A DNA stretch of 64,000 bases, taken from NCBI RefSeq assembly GCF_031843945.1, contig NZ_JAVTJJ010000008.1:104418-168417 (forward strand). Direction: 5' to 3'. This document shows positions 27,695-36,822 of the stretch, one piece after another. Below the pieces are notes generated by a model. The model ran no database searches and had not been told where the DNA came from. It saw only the letters and a program-made list of their open reading frames with translations. The DNA comes from Paracidovorax sp031843945 (lineage in GTDB: Bacteria > Pseudomonadota > Gammaproteobacteria > Burkholderiales > Burkholderiaceae_C). Position numbers and translations under genes: made by a program. Each line of letters begins with the position of its first letter. Positions within the stretch are counted from its first letter, which is position 1.

Positions 27695-30487
27695 TCAGTG
27701 CGCCTTGTCCCAATTCGGTCCTACGCCCACTTCAGCCAGCAACGGCACCTTCAGCGCTGCCACCTCCGCCATGATGCGCGGCACTTCCGAGCGCACCCAT
27801 GCCTCTTCCTCAGCTGGCAATTCGAACACCAGTTCGTCATGCACCTGCATGATCATCAGCACTTCGGGCTTCTCGGCGTCCAGCACGCGCTGCACCTCCA
27901 CCATGGCCTTCTTGATCAGATCCGCCGCCGTGCCCTGCATGGGCGCGTTGATGGCCGCGCGCTCTGCGCCGCTGCGGCGCGGGCCGTTGGGCGAGTTGAT
28001 CTCGGGCAGGTACAGGCGCCGGCCGAAGACGGTTTCCACGTAGCCCTGGGCCTTGGCCTGGGCCTTGGTTTCGTCCATGTACTGCTTCACGCCGGGGTAG
28101 CGCTGGAAGTAGCGGTCGATGTACGCGGCGGCGGCCTTGGTTTCGATGCCTAGGTTCTTCGCCAGGCCGAAGCTGCTCATGCCGTAGATGAGCCCGAAGT
28201 TGATGACCTTGGCATATCGGCGCTGCTGGCTGCTGACCTGTTCGACATCGACGCCGAACACTTCCGCCGCCGTGGCGCGGTGCACGTCCAGGCCTTCGGT
28301 GAAGGCGTGCAGCAGCGACGCGTCGCCCGACAGGTGGGCCATGATGCGCAGCTCGATCTGGCTGTAGTCGGCGCTGGCGATGACGCGGCCCGGTGGCGCG
28401 ACGAAGGCCTCGCGCACGCGGCGGCCTTCTGCCGTACGGATCGGAATGTTCTGCAGGTTGGGGTCGTTGCTGGACAGGCGGCCGGTCACTGCCACGGCCT
28501 GCGCGTAGTGCGTGTGCACGCGGCCGGTGGACGGGTTGGCCAGTTGGCTGAGCTTGTCGGTGTAGGTACCCTTGAGCTTGGACAGGCTGCGGTGTTCCAG
28601 CAGCTTGGCGGGCAGCGGGTAGTCCTCGGCCAATTTCTCCAGCACTTCTTCGTCGGTGCTGCGCGCGCCGGTCGCGGTCTTCTTGACCACGGGCATGCCG
28701 AGCTTGTCGAAGAAGATCTCGCCCAACTGCTTGGGCGACCCCAAGTTGAACGGCTGGCCGGCGATCTCGTAGGCCTCCTGCTCCAGCGTGAGGATGCGCT
28801 GGCCCAGCTCGTGGCTCTGATTGGCCAGCGTGGCGGCGTCGATCAGCACGCCGTTGCGCTCGATGCGAAACAGCGTCTCGCTGCTGGCCATCTCCAATTC
28901 GTAGATGCCGCGCAGCTTCTCGTCGCCCTGCAGCAGCGGCCACAGCACGCGGTGTACGTCCAGCGTCTGGTCGGAGTCTTCACACGAATAGGCTGCCGCC
29001 TTGTCCACCGCCACCTGCGCGAACGGAATCTGGTGGGCGCCCTTGCCGCACAGGTCTTCGTAGCTGATGCCGGTGCGGCCCAGGTGCCGCTCGGCCAAGC
29101 TGGCCAGGCCGTGGGGCTTGTGCACTTCCAGCACATAGCTTTGCAGCATGGTGTCGTGCGCGTAGCCCTGCACGTCGATGCCGTGGTTGGCGAAGACGTG
29201 GCGGTCGTACTTCACGTGCTGGCCCAGCTTGGGCCGCGTGGCGTCTTCCAGCCAGGGCTTCAGACGCGCCAGCACTTCGTCGATGGGCAGTTGCTCGGGC
29301 GCGTCGGGGCCTGCGTGGCGCAGCGGAATGTAGGCGGCGGCGCCCGGCTCCACGCTGAAGCTCAGGCCGACAATCTCGGCGCGCAGCTCGTCCAGCGACG
29401 TGGTTTCGGTGTCCACCGCCACCAAGTCGGCCGCCTGCAACCGGGCAAACCAGCGATCAAACTCTTCCCAGGTCAGCACGGTGTCGTAAGCCACCTCGCG
29501 CCCTTGCGCGGCCTCGGCGACGAAGGTGGTTTCGGGCGAGGCGAACAGGTCGCCAGTGGCGCCCGTCGCACCCGGCAGGGCGGTCGTGCCGCTGGCCGGC
29601 GTATCGACCTCCAGCGCACGCGCCAAGCCCTTGAAACCGAACTTTTGATAAAAATCGCGCAAAGCGCCCGTATCTTCTGCGCCGAAAGCTATCAAATCCA
29701 TAGCAGGCAGCCCATCGACATGCCCGGCCAGGTCGCAGTCGGTCTTGATGGTGACCAGCTCGCGCCCCTTGGGCAGCCACTCCAGCGCGCCGCGCAGGTT
29801 CTCGCCGGCCACGCCCTTGATCTCGCCTGCGCGGGCGATGAGCGCGTCGAGCGAGCCGTATTCGCCCAGCCACTTGGCGGCGGTCTTGGGGCCCACCTTG
29901 GGCACGCCGGGCACGTTGTCCACCGTGTCGCCCACCAGCGTCTGGTAGTCCACCATCAGCGAAGGCGGCACGCCGAACTCGGCCGTCACGCCTGCCACGT
30001 CGCGGCGCTTGCCGTTCATGGTGTCGATGATGGTGATGTGTTCGTCGACCAGCTGCGACAGATCCTTGTCGCCGCTGGAGACGATGACGTCAATGCCCTG
30101 GCGCGCGGCGCAGGCAGCCAGCGTGCCGATCACGTCGTCGGCTTCCACGCCGGGCACGCACACCACAGGCCAGCCCAGCAGGCGCACCACTTCGTGGATC
30201 GGCTCGATCTGCGCGCGCAGGTCGTCCGGCATGGGTGCGCGGTGGGCCTTGTACTCGGGGTAGAGCGTGTCGCGAAAGGTCGGCCCGCTGGCGTCGAACA
30301 CACACGCGGCGTAGGCACTGGGCACGTCGCGCTTGAGTACCTGCAGCATGTTGATCATGCCGCGAATGGCGCCGGTGGCCGGGCTGGTCGGGTCGCCGGG
30401 CACCGCGCGCAGGTCGGGCATGGCATGGAAGGCGCGGTAGAGATAGCTGGAGCCGTCCACCAGCACCAGGGTCTTGGGTTTGCTCAT
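27695..30487 (-). CDS. polA: DNA polymerase I
   Basis: A 930-residue enzyme of normal length. Residues about 1-290 form the 5'-3' exonuclease (LVDGSSYLYRAFHAMP, GVEADDVIGTLA, SGDKDLSQLV). Residues about 340-540 form the 3'-5' exonuclease domain with VAVDTETTSLDEL, so proofreading residues appear kept. The polymerase domain has motif A ASADYSQIELRIMAHLSGD, motif B RRYAKVINFGLIYGMSSFG and motif C MQVHDELVFELP. It fills gaps and removes RNA primers. ATG 30487 begins the conserved MSKPKTLVLVDGSS. It is divergent from a DUF2782 gene. Confidence 0.97.
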   Translation of the reverse strand: MSKPKTLVLVDGSSYLYRAFHAMPDLRAVPGDPTSPATGAIRGMINMLQVLKRDVPSAYAACVFDASGPTFRDTLYPEYKAHRAPMPDDLRAQIEPIHEVVRLLGWPVVCVPGVEADDVIGTLAACAARQGIDVIVSSGDKDLSQLVDEHITIIDTMNGKRRDVAGVTAEFGVPPSLMVDYQTLVGDTVDNVPGVPKVGPKTAAKWLGEYGSLDALIARAGEIKGVAGENLRGALEWLPKGRELVTIKTDCDLAGHVDGLPAMDLIAFGAEDTGALRDFYQKFGFKGLARALEVDTPASGTTALPGATGATGDLFASPETTFVAEAAQGREVAYDTVLTWEEFDRWFARLQAADLVAVDTETTSLDELRAEIVGLSFSVEPGAAAYIPLRHAGPDAPEQLPIDEVLARLKPWLEDATRPKLGQHVKYDRHVFANHGIDVQGYAHDTMLQSYVLEVHKPHGLASLAERHLGRTGISYEDLCGKGAHQIPFAQVAVDKAAAYSCEDSDQTLDVHRVLWPLLQGDEKLRGIYELEMASSETLFRIERNGVLIDAATLANQSHELGQRILTLEQEAYEIAGQPFNLGSPKQLGEIFFDKLGMPVVKKTATGARSTDEEVLEKLAEDYPLPAKLLEHRSLSKLKGTYTDKLSQLANPSTGRVHTHYAQAVAVTGRLSSNDPNLQNIPIRTAEGRRVREAFVAPPGRVIASADYSQIELRIMAHLSGDASLLHAFTEGLDVHRATAAEVFGVDVEQVSSQQRRYAKVINFGLIYGMSSFGLAKNLGIETKAAAAYIDRYFQRYPGVKQYMDETKAQAKAQGYVETVFGRRLYLPEINSPNGPRRSGAERAAINAPMQGTAADLIKKAMVEVQRVLDAEKPEVLMIMQVHDELVFELPAEEEAWVRSEVPRIMAEVAALKVPLLAEVGVGPNWDKAH

Positions 30488-30569
30488 GGCGAGATTGTGC
30501 CCGCCAAGGGAGCGCCGCCACCCATGCCGCAAAACGGGCATGCGTCCACACGTCAGTGGGCGCACACCC

Positions 30570-30575
30570 TACAAT
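30570..30575 (+). promoter_or_regulatory. Possible -10 box for the DUF2782 gene
   Basis: TACAAT ends eight bases before the ATG at 30583, so a transcript from it would be nearly leaderless. No good -35 box is seen at the right distance, which keeps confidence low. Confidence 0.35.
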
Positions 30576-30582
30576 CCGCCCC

Positions 30583-30948
30583 ATGCGCGCCGCCCACACC
30601 CTCCTCTTGCTGGCCCTGGCTTCGGCCCCGGCCCTGGTTCTGGCCCAGAACCCCGAACAACCTGCCGCGCCGGCGGGCAGCGTCCAGCGTGACGTGACAA
30701 CCGATCGCGACCAGGCCGGCAATCGCCACAACCAGCGCGTGGAACGCATCGTGGTCGAAGACGAAGGCAGCCGTGTCGACGAGTTGCGCGTGGGCGGGCA
30801 GACCCAGAGCATCACCGTGCAGCCCAAGGGCGGATCCATGCCGTCCTATGAAGTGCAGCCGACCGACGGCGTGCGCGCGCGTCCGGGCAGCCGCAACGGC
30901 GCAGAAACCGTGACCGCGCCGCGCGTCTGGAATCTCGGCCGGTTCTGA
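30583..30948 (+). CDS. DUF2782 domain secreted protein
   Basis: A 121-residue protein with a signal peptide (MRAAHTLLLLALASAPALVLAQ). The mature part has the DUF2782 core: RVERIVVEDEGSRVDELRVG, then SITVQPKGG, MPSYEVQP and a final RVWNLGRF. The role is unknown. It is divergent from polA with 95 bases between and precedes the homoserine kinase gene by about 110 bases; this polA - DUF2782 - thrB order is common in the group. ATG 30583 is preferred over ATG 30556 because it starts the signal peptide. Confidence 0.88.
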   Translation: MRAAHTLLLLALASAPALVLAQNPEQPAAPAGSVQRDVTTDRDQAGNRHNQRVERIVVEDEGSRVDELRVGGQTQSITVQPKGGSMPSYEVQPTDGVRARPGSRNGAETVTAPRVWNLGRF

Positions 30949-31057
30949 GCGCCGCCAGCGCGCGGCCTCGCTGCTTTTCCCTCTATCCCCTTTCTATGCG
31001 GCCGGTGGCCTAGCCAACCGCGCCGTGTCTCCCGTAGTTTTTTCGTTGTCCTGACCG

Positions 31058-32008
31058 ATGGCCGTCTTCACTGAAGTCTCCCCACCCGAGGCGAGCGACT
31101 TGCTGCAACGCCTGCAACTGGGCACCCTCACCGAGCTGCGCGGCATCGAGGGCGGCATCGAGAACACCAACTACTTCGTCACCACCGACCAGGGCGAGTA
31201 CGTGCTGACGCTGTTCGAGCGGCTGTCTGCCGAGCAGTTGCCGTTCTACCTGCACCTGATGAAGCATCTGGCGCACGCCGGCATTCCCGTGCCCGACCCG
31301 CAGGCCGATGCGGACGGCGACATCCTGCACCGCGTGGCCGGCAAGCCCGCCGCTGTGGTCAACAAGCTGCGCGGCAAGAGCCAGCTGCAGCCCCAGGCGG
31401 CGCACTGCGCCTCGCTGGGCACCATGCTGGCGCGCATGCACCTGGCGGGCCAGGGCTACGAGCGCAACCAGCCCAACCTGCGCGGCCTGCCCTGGTGGAA
31501 CGACACCATGCCCGTGGTGCTGCCGTTTCTCGACGGCCCGCAGGCAAACCTGCTGCGGTCTGAGCTGGCCTACCAGAATCATGTGGCGGCCTCATCGGCC
31601 TATGCTGCGCTGCCGCGCGGCCCGGTGCATGCCGACCTGTTCCGCGACAACGCCATGTTCGAGGGCGAGTCGCTCACCGGCTTCTTCGACTTCTATTTCG
31701 CCGGCGTGGACACCTTCCTGTTCGACCTGGCGGTGTGCCTGAACGACTGGTGCATCGACTTGGCCGAAGGCACGCATCACTCCGACCGCGCCACCGCCTT
31801 GCTGGATGCCTACCAGGCCGTGCGCCCACTGACGGGCGACGAGCGCGCGCTGCTGCCCGCCATGCTGCGCGCGGGCGCCCTGCGGTTCTGGATCTCGCGC
31901 CTGTGGGACTTTCACCTACCCCGCGAAGCCGCCCTGCTGACCCCGCACGACCCCACGCATTTCGAGCGCGTGCTGCGCCAGCGCGTGGCGCATCCCCTAC
32001 ACGCCTGA
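31058..32008 (+). CDS. thrB: Homoserine kinase, ThrB type II (APH fold)
   Basis: A 316-residue kinase of the aminoglycoside-phosphotransferase fold, the form used in beta- and some gamma-proteobacteria rather than the GHMP-type ThrB. It begins MAVFTEVSPPEASDLLQRL, with nucleotide-site GIEGGIENTNYFV, catalytic loop RGPVHADLFRDNAMF and metal-binding GFFDFYFAGVD. It phosphorylates homoserine on the way to threonine. Length is as expected. It follows DUF2782 and precedes the BPSS1780-type membrane protein. Confidence 0.93.
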   Translation: MAVFTEVSPPEASDLLQRLQLGTLTELRGIEGGIENTNYFVTTDQGEYVLTLFERLSAEQLPFYLHLMKHLAHAGIPVPDPQADADGDILHRVAGKPAAVVNKLRGKSQLQPQAAHCASLGTMLARMHLAGQGYERNQPNLRGLPWWNDTMPVVLPFLDGPQANLLRSELAYQNHVAASSAYAALPRGPVHADLFRDNAMFEGESLTGFFDFYFAGVDTFLFDLAVCLNDWCIDLAEGTHHSDRATALLDAYQAVRPLTGDERALLPAMLRAGALRFWISRLWDFHLPREAALLTPHDPTHFERVLRQRVAHPLHA

Positions 32009-32140
32009 CCGCCCCAAGAACGTAAATACGTTCTAAAGGCCTTGGCAATCCCGCGCGCCGGGCGCGTGGGGTAAATTCCCCGCACACGCGCGCTTCGGAC
32101 ATCCGCTCCGGCACCGCGCGCCGCACTCCACACACACCTC

Positions 32141-32965
32141 ATGAAACTGCACATCGTTCCCGCACGCACGGGCCTGGAATGGGTTCGCCTCGGCATTCGC
32201 GTGTTCTGGCGCCAACCCATGGCGCTGGCGGCGCTGTTCTTTCTGACCATGGCCGTCATGTCGCTGGCCTCGCTGCTGCCACTGGTGGGGCCGGCCGTCG
32301 CGCTGGCGCTGCTGCCCTCGGCCACGCTGGCCATGATGGTGGCGGCGGCCGAAGCCACGCAGGGCCGCTTTCCCACGCCCGCGCTGCTGCTGGTGGCTTT
32401 TCGCACCGGCCAACACCGCCTGCGCGCCATGCTGACGCTGGGCGCTCTGTACGCGGTCGGCTTTCTCGCCGTGATGGGGCTGTCGGCCCTGGTGGACGAT
32501 GGCCAGTTCGCCCGCGTGTACCTGGGCGGCGCACCGCTGACCCGCGAAGTGGCGCAGTCAGGCGACTTCCAGGCCGCCATGTGGCTGTCGCTGGCGCTGT
32601 ACGTGCCGCTGTCGCTGCTGTTCTGGCATGCGCCTGGGCTGGTGCACTGGCACGGCGTGCCGCCGGTCAAGGCACTGTTCTTCAGCATCGTCGCCTGCCT
32701 GCGCAACTTCGGCGCCTTCACGGTGTACGGCCTGGCTTGGACCGGCGTGTTCCTGGGCGCGGGCATCGCCGTCAGCTTGCTGGTCACCCTGCTGGCGGTA
32801 GTGGGCCTGGGCACCGGCATTGCCGGGGGCATCATGGTGGGCACCGCGCTGATGCTGGCCGCCATGTTCTTCACTTCGGTGGTGTTCACCTTCCGCGACA
32901 GCTTTCAGCCGCCCGAAACTGCGCAACCGGCAGAACCGGCGGCGTCAGAGCCGCTGCCGGACTGA
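32141..32965 (+). CDS. BPSS1780-family membrane protein
   Basis: A 274-residue integral membrane protein with about six hydrophobic segments. It begins MKLHIVPARTGLEWVRLGIRVFWRQP, the hallmark of the BPSS1780 family found next to thrB in Burkholderiales. A conserved GLVHWHGVPPVKALFFS follows the fourth membrane segment. The C-terminus is a proline/alanine-rich tail. No function is known. It ends at a bidirectional terminator shared with the convergent phoX gene. Confidence 0.85.
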   Translation: MKLHIVPARTGLEWVRLGIRVFWRQPMALAALFFLTMAVMSLASLLPLVGPAVALALLPSATLAMMVAAAEATQGRFPTPALLLVAFRTGQHRLRAMLTLGALYAVGFLAVMGLSALVDDGQFARVYLGGAPLTREVAQSGDFQAAMWLSLALYVPLSLLFWHAPGLVHWHGVPPVKALFFSIVACLRNFGAFTVYGLAWTGVFLGAGIAVSLLVTLLAVVGLGTGIAGGIMVGTALMLAAMFFTSVVFTFRDSFQPPETAQPAEPAASEPLPD

Positions 32966-32995
32966 CACCCGATCTGGCGCAACGTCAGCAACCAT

Positions 32996-33027
32996 AAAAA
33001 AAGGGCGGCTATCAAGCCGCCCTTTTT
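32996..33027. terminator. Bidirectional terminator between the BPSS1780-type gene and phoX
   Basis: GGGCGGCT, loop ATCA, AGCCGCCC forms a perfect 8-bp stem with an A-run before and a T-run after. It sits about 30 bases from the stop codons of two convergent genes and can serve both. Confidence 0.92.
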
Positions 33028-33047
33028 CGTTCTGCATGCGCTGCAGG

Positions 33048-35240
33048 TCAGACGCCGACCAGTCCGCCGTCGTTGCGCGTGATGACCACGGTCGCCGAGC
33101 GCGGGCGCGACGTGCCGCCATCGGGCCAGTGGCTCTGGTACTTCGACGGGTCGCCGATGTCCGCGTCCTTCGTGTCTTCGCCCGGGTGCTGGATGTTGAC
33201 GAACACCGCGCGACCGTCGCCCGACTCGGCGATGCCGGTGATCTCGCAGCCCTTCGGGCCGACCAGGAAGCGCTGCAGTTGCGTGTCCTTCTCGCCGGGC
33301 TTGGCGCCAGCGATGGTGTCCTGCGTGCGGGTGGTGGTGCCGCTCACGTTGGTGATGGTCTTCTTGGCACCATCGCCCACCTTGCCGGGTACGGCGGCCA
33401 GCAGCATGCAGTTGGTGACGTCGGTGTAAGCACCGTCATCGGTTTCCAGCCACGCCAGGCCGGGCGTCGCGTGGCTGAACCACAGGCCGTCGGGGCTGGA
33501 GAAGTCGTTGTCTGCGGTCAGGCCCGAGATGTTGATGTCGGCCGACGCCGTGGAGCGCGCGCCGAACAGGTACACGTCCCAGGCCAGCGTGGTGCCGGCA
33601 TTGCCGCCACTGTCGGCAAACCGCACGATGTGGCCGTTGGGATTGCCGGTCTGCGCCGTCGTGCCCTTGGGGTCGTTGTAGAAGCGCGGGTTGGCGGCGT
33701 CGGTCTTGTCGATGGGTCGCGATGCGGCGTTGGTATTGGTCAACGTCACGTACACCTCGCCGGTCTTGGGGTTGACGGCGGTCCATTCGGGGCGGTCCAT
33801 CTTGGTGGCGCCCACCACGTCGGCGGCCAGGCGAGCGTGGATCAGGACGTCGGCCTGGTCGGCAAACGCGTAGCCAGCGGCCGATGCGGTGATGCCGTTC
33901 TTGCCGAAGGCCAGCTCCACCCATTCACCCGTGCCGTCGGCCTTGAACTTGGCCACGTACAGCTTGCCGTCGTCCATGTACTTGTCGCCGGCAGCCAGGC
34001 CGCCGGTGGCGTCGGCCGCGTCCCAGTTCTTGTTGGACACGAACTTGTAGATGTACTCATTGCGGGCGTCGTCGCCCATGTACCAGACCAGCGGCTTGCC
34101 TGCCTCGACGGCGCCCAGACAGGCGCCTTCATGGCCGCAGCGCCCCAGCGCGGTGCGCTTCTTGGGCGTGCTGGTGGGGTTGAACGGGTCGATTTCCACC
34201 ACCCAGCCGTAGGTGTTGTGGGCATTGCGGTAGTCGTTCACGGCCGCAGCGCCGGTCACATCGAGGTTCCAGCGGTCGTAGCTGTCCTGCTCGGTCGGGC
34301 TGGCCGCGCCTTTGGTGGTGGCCCAGAGGCCATAGAACGCCTGCGGGCCGACGCCGTAGCGCTTGATGGCGGCCAGCTCCTTGGCCGAACGCTTGGCGTC
34401 GTCCGTGGCGGCCGTGCGCGAGAAATAGCCGTACCAATTCTCTTCGCAGGTCAGGTAAGTGCCCCAAGGCGTGGTGCCGTTGGCGCAGTTGTTGACCGTG
34501 CCGCGGGTGGCGGTGCCGGCTGGCGAGAACCGGGTCTTGACGAAATCGGTGCCGCGCACAGGGCCGGACAGCTCCATGGGCGTCAGCGTGTGCACGCGGC
34601 GGTTGAAGCTGGAATCCTGCTTGTAGCTCCACTTGCCGTCGCTGCCCTTGACGGTCTCGATCACGCTCACGCCGTGCAGGTAGAACTCGCGCTGCACTTC
34701 GCTGGAGACCGTGCGCACGCCGCCCACGACCGTGCGGCCGGTAGGGTGCAGGAAGACGGGGGTGAGAGACTCATGGTTCATCACCAGCAGGCCACGGCTG
34801 CCGGCCTTGGCATCCCACCGGCCGGTGGCGTTGGCACCGAACCAGGTCATGCCGTCATGGTGGTCGCCCGCGCGGCGGTCGTAGGAGGCCGGGTCATCCG
34901 TGCCGTCGTTCTTGTAGGCCGCCACGTTGGCGGCGATGGGATCGCCCAGGCGATACAGCACGCTGGCGGTGTAGCCGGCAGGAACGATGACGGCATCAGC
35001 CAGGCTCTTGGCGATGGGGTTGAAGCTCAGCTTGACGGGCGTGGGAGCGGGCGCAGGTGCCGGGGCAGGATCATCACTGCCGCCGCCACAACCCGCCAGG
35101 GCGATGCTGCCCAGCATGGCACCGCCAGCCGTGGCAACGCTTCCGCGCAGCAGGTTACGGCGGTTCAGGCGGCCTTCAATCAGCGTGGAGAGCGACGGGT
35201 TGCTCGTGGTGTTGTAGCCGATGTCATCGGGATCGATCAT
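33048..35240 (-). CDS. phoX: PhoX family alkaline phosphatase
   Basis: A 730-residue protein. The N-terminus holds a twin-arginine signal (LNRRNLLRGSVATAGGAML) and ends in SIALAGCGGG, which looks like a lipobox, so it may be a Tat-exported lipoprotein. The PhoX (DUF839) core includes GDHHDGMTWFG, LVMNHES, YLTCEENWYGYF with the iron-binding Cys and following acidic residues, RCGHEGACLG and a long propeller with YMGDDARNEYIYKFVS. PhoX enzymes use iron and calcium to release phosphate from organic esters. ATG 35240 has GAGGA upstream. It is divergent from the imelysin operon. No Pho box was recognised. Confidence 0.92.
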   Translation of the reverse strand: MIDPDDIGYNTTSNPSLSTLIEGRLNRRNLLRGSVATAGGAMLGSIALAGCGGGSDDPAPAPAPAPTPVKLSFNPIAKSLADAVIVPAGYTASVLYRLGDPIAANVAAYKNDGTDDPASYDRRAGDHHDGMTWFGANATGRWDAKAGSRGLLVMNHESLTPVFLHPTGRTVVGGVRTVSSEVQREFYLHGVSVIETVKGSDGKWSYKQDSSFNRRVHTLTPMELSGPVRGTDFVKTRFSPAGTATRGTVNNCANGTTPWGTYLTCEENWYGYFSRTAATDDAKRSAKELAAIKRYGVGPQAFYGLWATTKGAASPTEQDSYDRWNLDVTGAAAVNDYRNAHNTYGWVVEIDPFNPTSTPKKRTALGRCGHEGACLGAVEAGKPLVWYMGDDARNEYIYKFVSNKNWDAADATGGLAAGDKYMDDGKLYVAKFKADGTGEWVELAFGKNGITASAAGYAFADQADVLIHARLAADVVGATKMDRPEWTAVNPKTGEVYVTLTNTNAASRPIDKTDAANPRFYNDPKGTTAQTGNPNGHIVRFADSGGNAGTTLAWDVYLFGARSTASADINISGLTADNDFSSPDGLWFSHATPGLAWLETDDGAYTDVTNCMLLAAVPGKVGDGAKKTITNVSGTTTRTQDTIAGAKPGEKDTQLQRFLVGPKGCEITGIAESGDGRAVFVNIQHPGEDTKDADIGDPSKYQSHWPDGGTSRPRSATVVITRNDGGLVGV

Positions 35241-35612
35241 GAAATCCTCGTGGGGTAGTTAGAGCAAACCGCCAGAGCGTAGAAGCGTGCGATGACGACA
35301 CCATGAAGCTTTCATGACATTGCGGCGACAGTTCCAGGTGGTGTGCGACGCGGGTTATCCCTTGAATTTCTACCGAGAATGCGAGATGCAAATAAATCGC
35401 ATTCATATAATCCACGCGTCACAGCCCAGGCATGGCGCCATTGCAATGGCACACCCGGACAACGGCCCCTCACCCTGGGGCTCGCACATCTCCACCCTTC
35501 TTGCATCGGCTTAGCGGTCTGCTCAGGCAACGACCGCCGAGAAGCCCGCTGCACCGCTCGGGGTGCAGTGTTGCGGGCTCGTCCCTTCGCCCTTGCATCA
35601 GGAGATCTGCGC
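35241..35612. other. Intergenic regulatory region between phoX and the imelysin operon
   Basis: This 372-base region holds the Fur-like palindrome and -10 box at 35377-35411 and a leader of about 190 bases before the first imelysin gene. The leader contains a small hairpin (CTGCACC / GGGTGCAG) near 35548-35565. An open frame runs through it in phase with the imelysin gene but has no ribosome site or signal sequence, so I do not call it coding. Confidence 0.5.
35377..35411 (+). promoter_or_regulatory. Fur-like operator and -10 box of the imelysin operon
   Basis: GAATGCGA (35377-35384), 12 bases, TCGCATTC (35397-35404) is a perfect inverted repeat; the inside reads GATGCAAATAAA, also AT-rich and Fur-like. 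A consensus TATAAT follows at 35406-35411, directly against the right arm. Iron-bound Fur here would block the promoter. The iron-linked genes downstream fit this reading. Confidence 0.65.
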
Positions 35613-36818
35613 ATGCACACACCGTTCATCCACACCACCGCACTGGCCGCAGTGCTGACCATCGGAGCGCTGAGCGCAACGGCACATGCGCAGACTCTGC
35701 AAGCTGCCACTGCCGCCCCCGCAGCAGCAGCTATGACGGCGGGATCGGCAGCCGCCCACTACGCAGTGCTGGTGCATGCCAACTACGAAGACGCGCTGAA
35801 TTCCGCCAAGCGCCTGCAGGCTGCCATCAAGGCCTTCACCGCCAAACCTTCTGCCGAAACGCTGGCCGAAGCCCGCAAGACCTGGCTGGCCGCACGTGAG
35901 TTCTACGGCCAGACCGAGGCCTTCCGTTTCTACGGCGGCCCCATCGACGACGAAAAGGGCCCTGAAGGCCAGCTCAACGCCTGGCCCATGGACGAGTCGT
36001 ATGTGGACAGCGTCGAAGGCAAGCCCGATTCGGGCCTGATCAACAACCGCAAGTTCGTCATCAACAAGAAGAACCTGGCGGCGCAGAACGAACGCGGCGG
36101 CGAAGAGAACATCGCCACCGGCTGGCATGCCATCGAGTTCTTCCTGTGGGGCCAGGATCTGTCCGAAACCGGCCCGGGCAACCGCAGCTTCGAAGACTTC
36201 GTGGACGGCAAGAAGCCCAACGCCGATCGCCGCCGCCAGTACCTGAACGTGGTGACCGACCTGCTGATCGACGACCTGACCTTCCTGGTCAAGGCCTGGG
36301 ATCCGAAAGCCAAGAACAACTACGGCGCGAAGTTCGCCAAGGGCGGGCAGGAATCGGTGCGCAAGATGCTGGTGGGCCTGGGCTCGCTGTCGCGGGGCGA
36401 ACTCGCTGGCGAGCGGCTGGAAGTGGCGCTCAACAGTCAGGACCAGGAAGACGAGCATTCCTGCTTTTCTGACAACACACACCGCGATGCGGTCACGAAT
36501 GCGCAGGGCATCCAGAACGTCTGGCTGGGCACTTACAAACGCGCCGACGGCAGCGTGGTGCAAGGCCCGTCGCTGCGTGCACTGGTCGCCGCGAAGAACC
36601 CCCAACTCGCCGATAAGACCACCGCGCAGATCGCCGCATCGGTCGCTGCGACCGAACGCATTCAGGCACCGTTTGATCGCGAGATCATCGGCGGCAACGA
36701 CGCACCCGGCCGCCAGCGCATCCAGAAGGCCGTGAACAGCCTGACGCAACAGAGCAAGGACTTGGTCGAGGCGGCAAACGCCATCGGCATCACGCAGCTG
36801 ACCCTGGTGCAGCCTTGA
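35613..36818 (+). CDS. Imelysin family (M75-like) periplasmic protein
   Basis: A 401-residue secreted protein with a signal peptide ending near AHAQ. The imelysin signature GxHxxE is present in TGWHAIEFFLWGQD, along with SFEDFVDGKKPNADRRRQYL and the C-terminal ERIQAPFDREIIGGNDAPGR. Imelysins are helical periplasmic proteins related to EfeO/algP7 iron-binding parts; the first member was called an insulin-cleaving peptidase but iron handling is now favoured. ATG 35613 has CAGGAG eight bases upstream. It is first of a four-gene operon behind a Fur-like site; the next gene starts four bases after its stop. Confidence 0.92.
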   Translation: MHTPFIHTTALAAVLTIGALSATAHAQTLQAATAAPAAAAMTAGSAAAHYAVLVHANYEDALNSAKRLQAAIKAFTAKPSAETLAEARKTWLAAREFYGQTEAFRFYGGPIDDEKGPEGQLNAWPMDESYVDSVEGKPDSGLINNRKFVINKKNLAAQNERGGEENIATGWHAIEFFLWGQDLSETGPGNRSFEDFVDGKKPNADRRRQYLNVVTDLLIDDLTFLVKAWDPKAKNNYGAKFAKGGQESVRKMLVGLGSLSRGELAGERLEVALNSQDQEDEHSCFSDNTHRDAVTNAQGIQNVWLGTYKRADGSVVQGPSLRALVAAKNPQLADKTTAQIAASVAATERIQAPFDREIIGGNDAPGRQRIQKAVNSLTQQSKDLVEAANAIGITQLTLVQP

Positions 36819-36822
36819 TCTG

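Noticed and set aside
29640..29705. A possible dispersed repeat copy inside polA
   Set aside because: Only AGCTATCAAAT and a loose GCGC pair match; too degenerate to separate from chance.
28280..30697. 805-codon plus-strand frame
   Set aside because: Antisense of polA with no recognisable domain.
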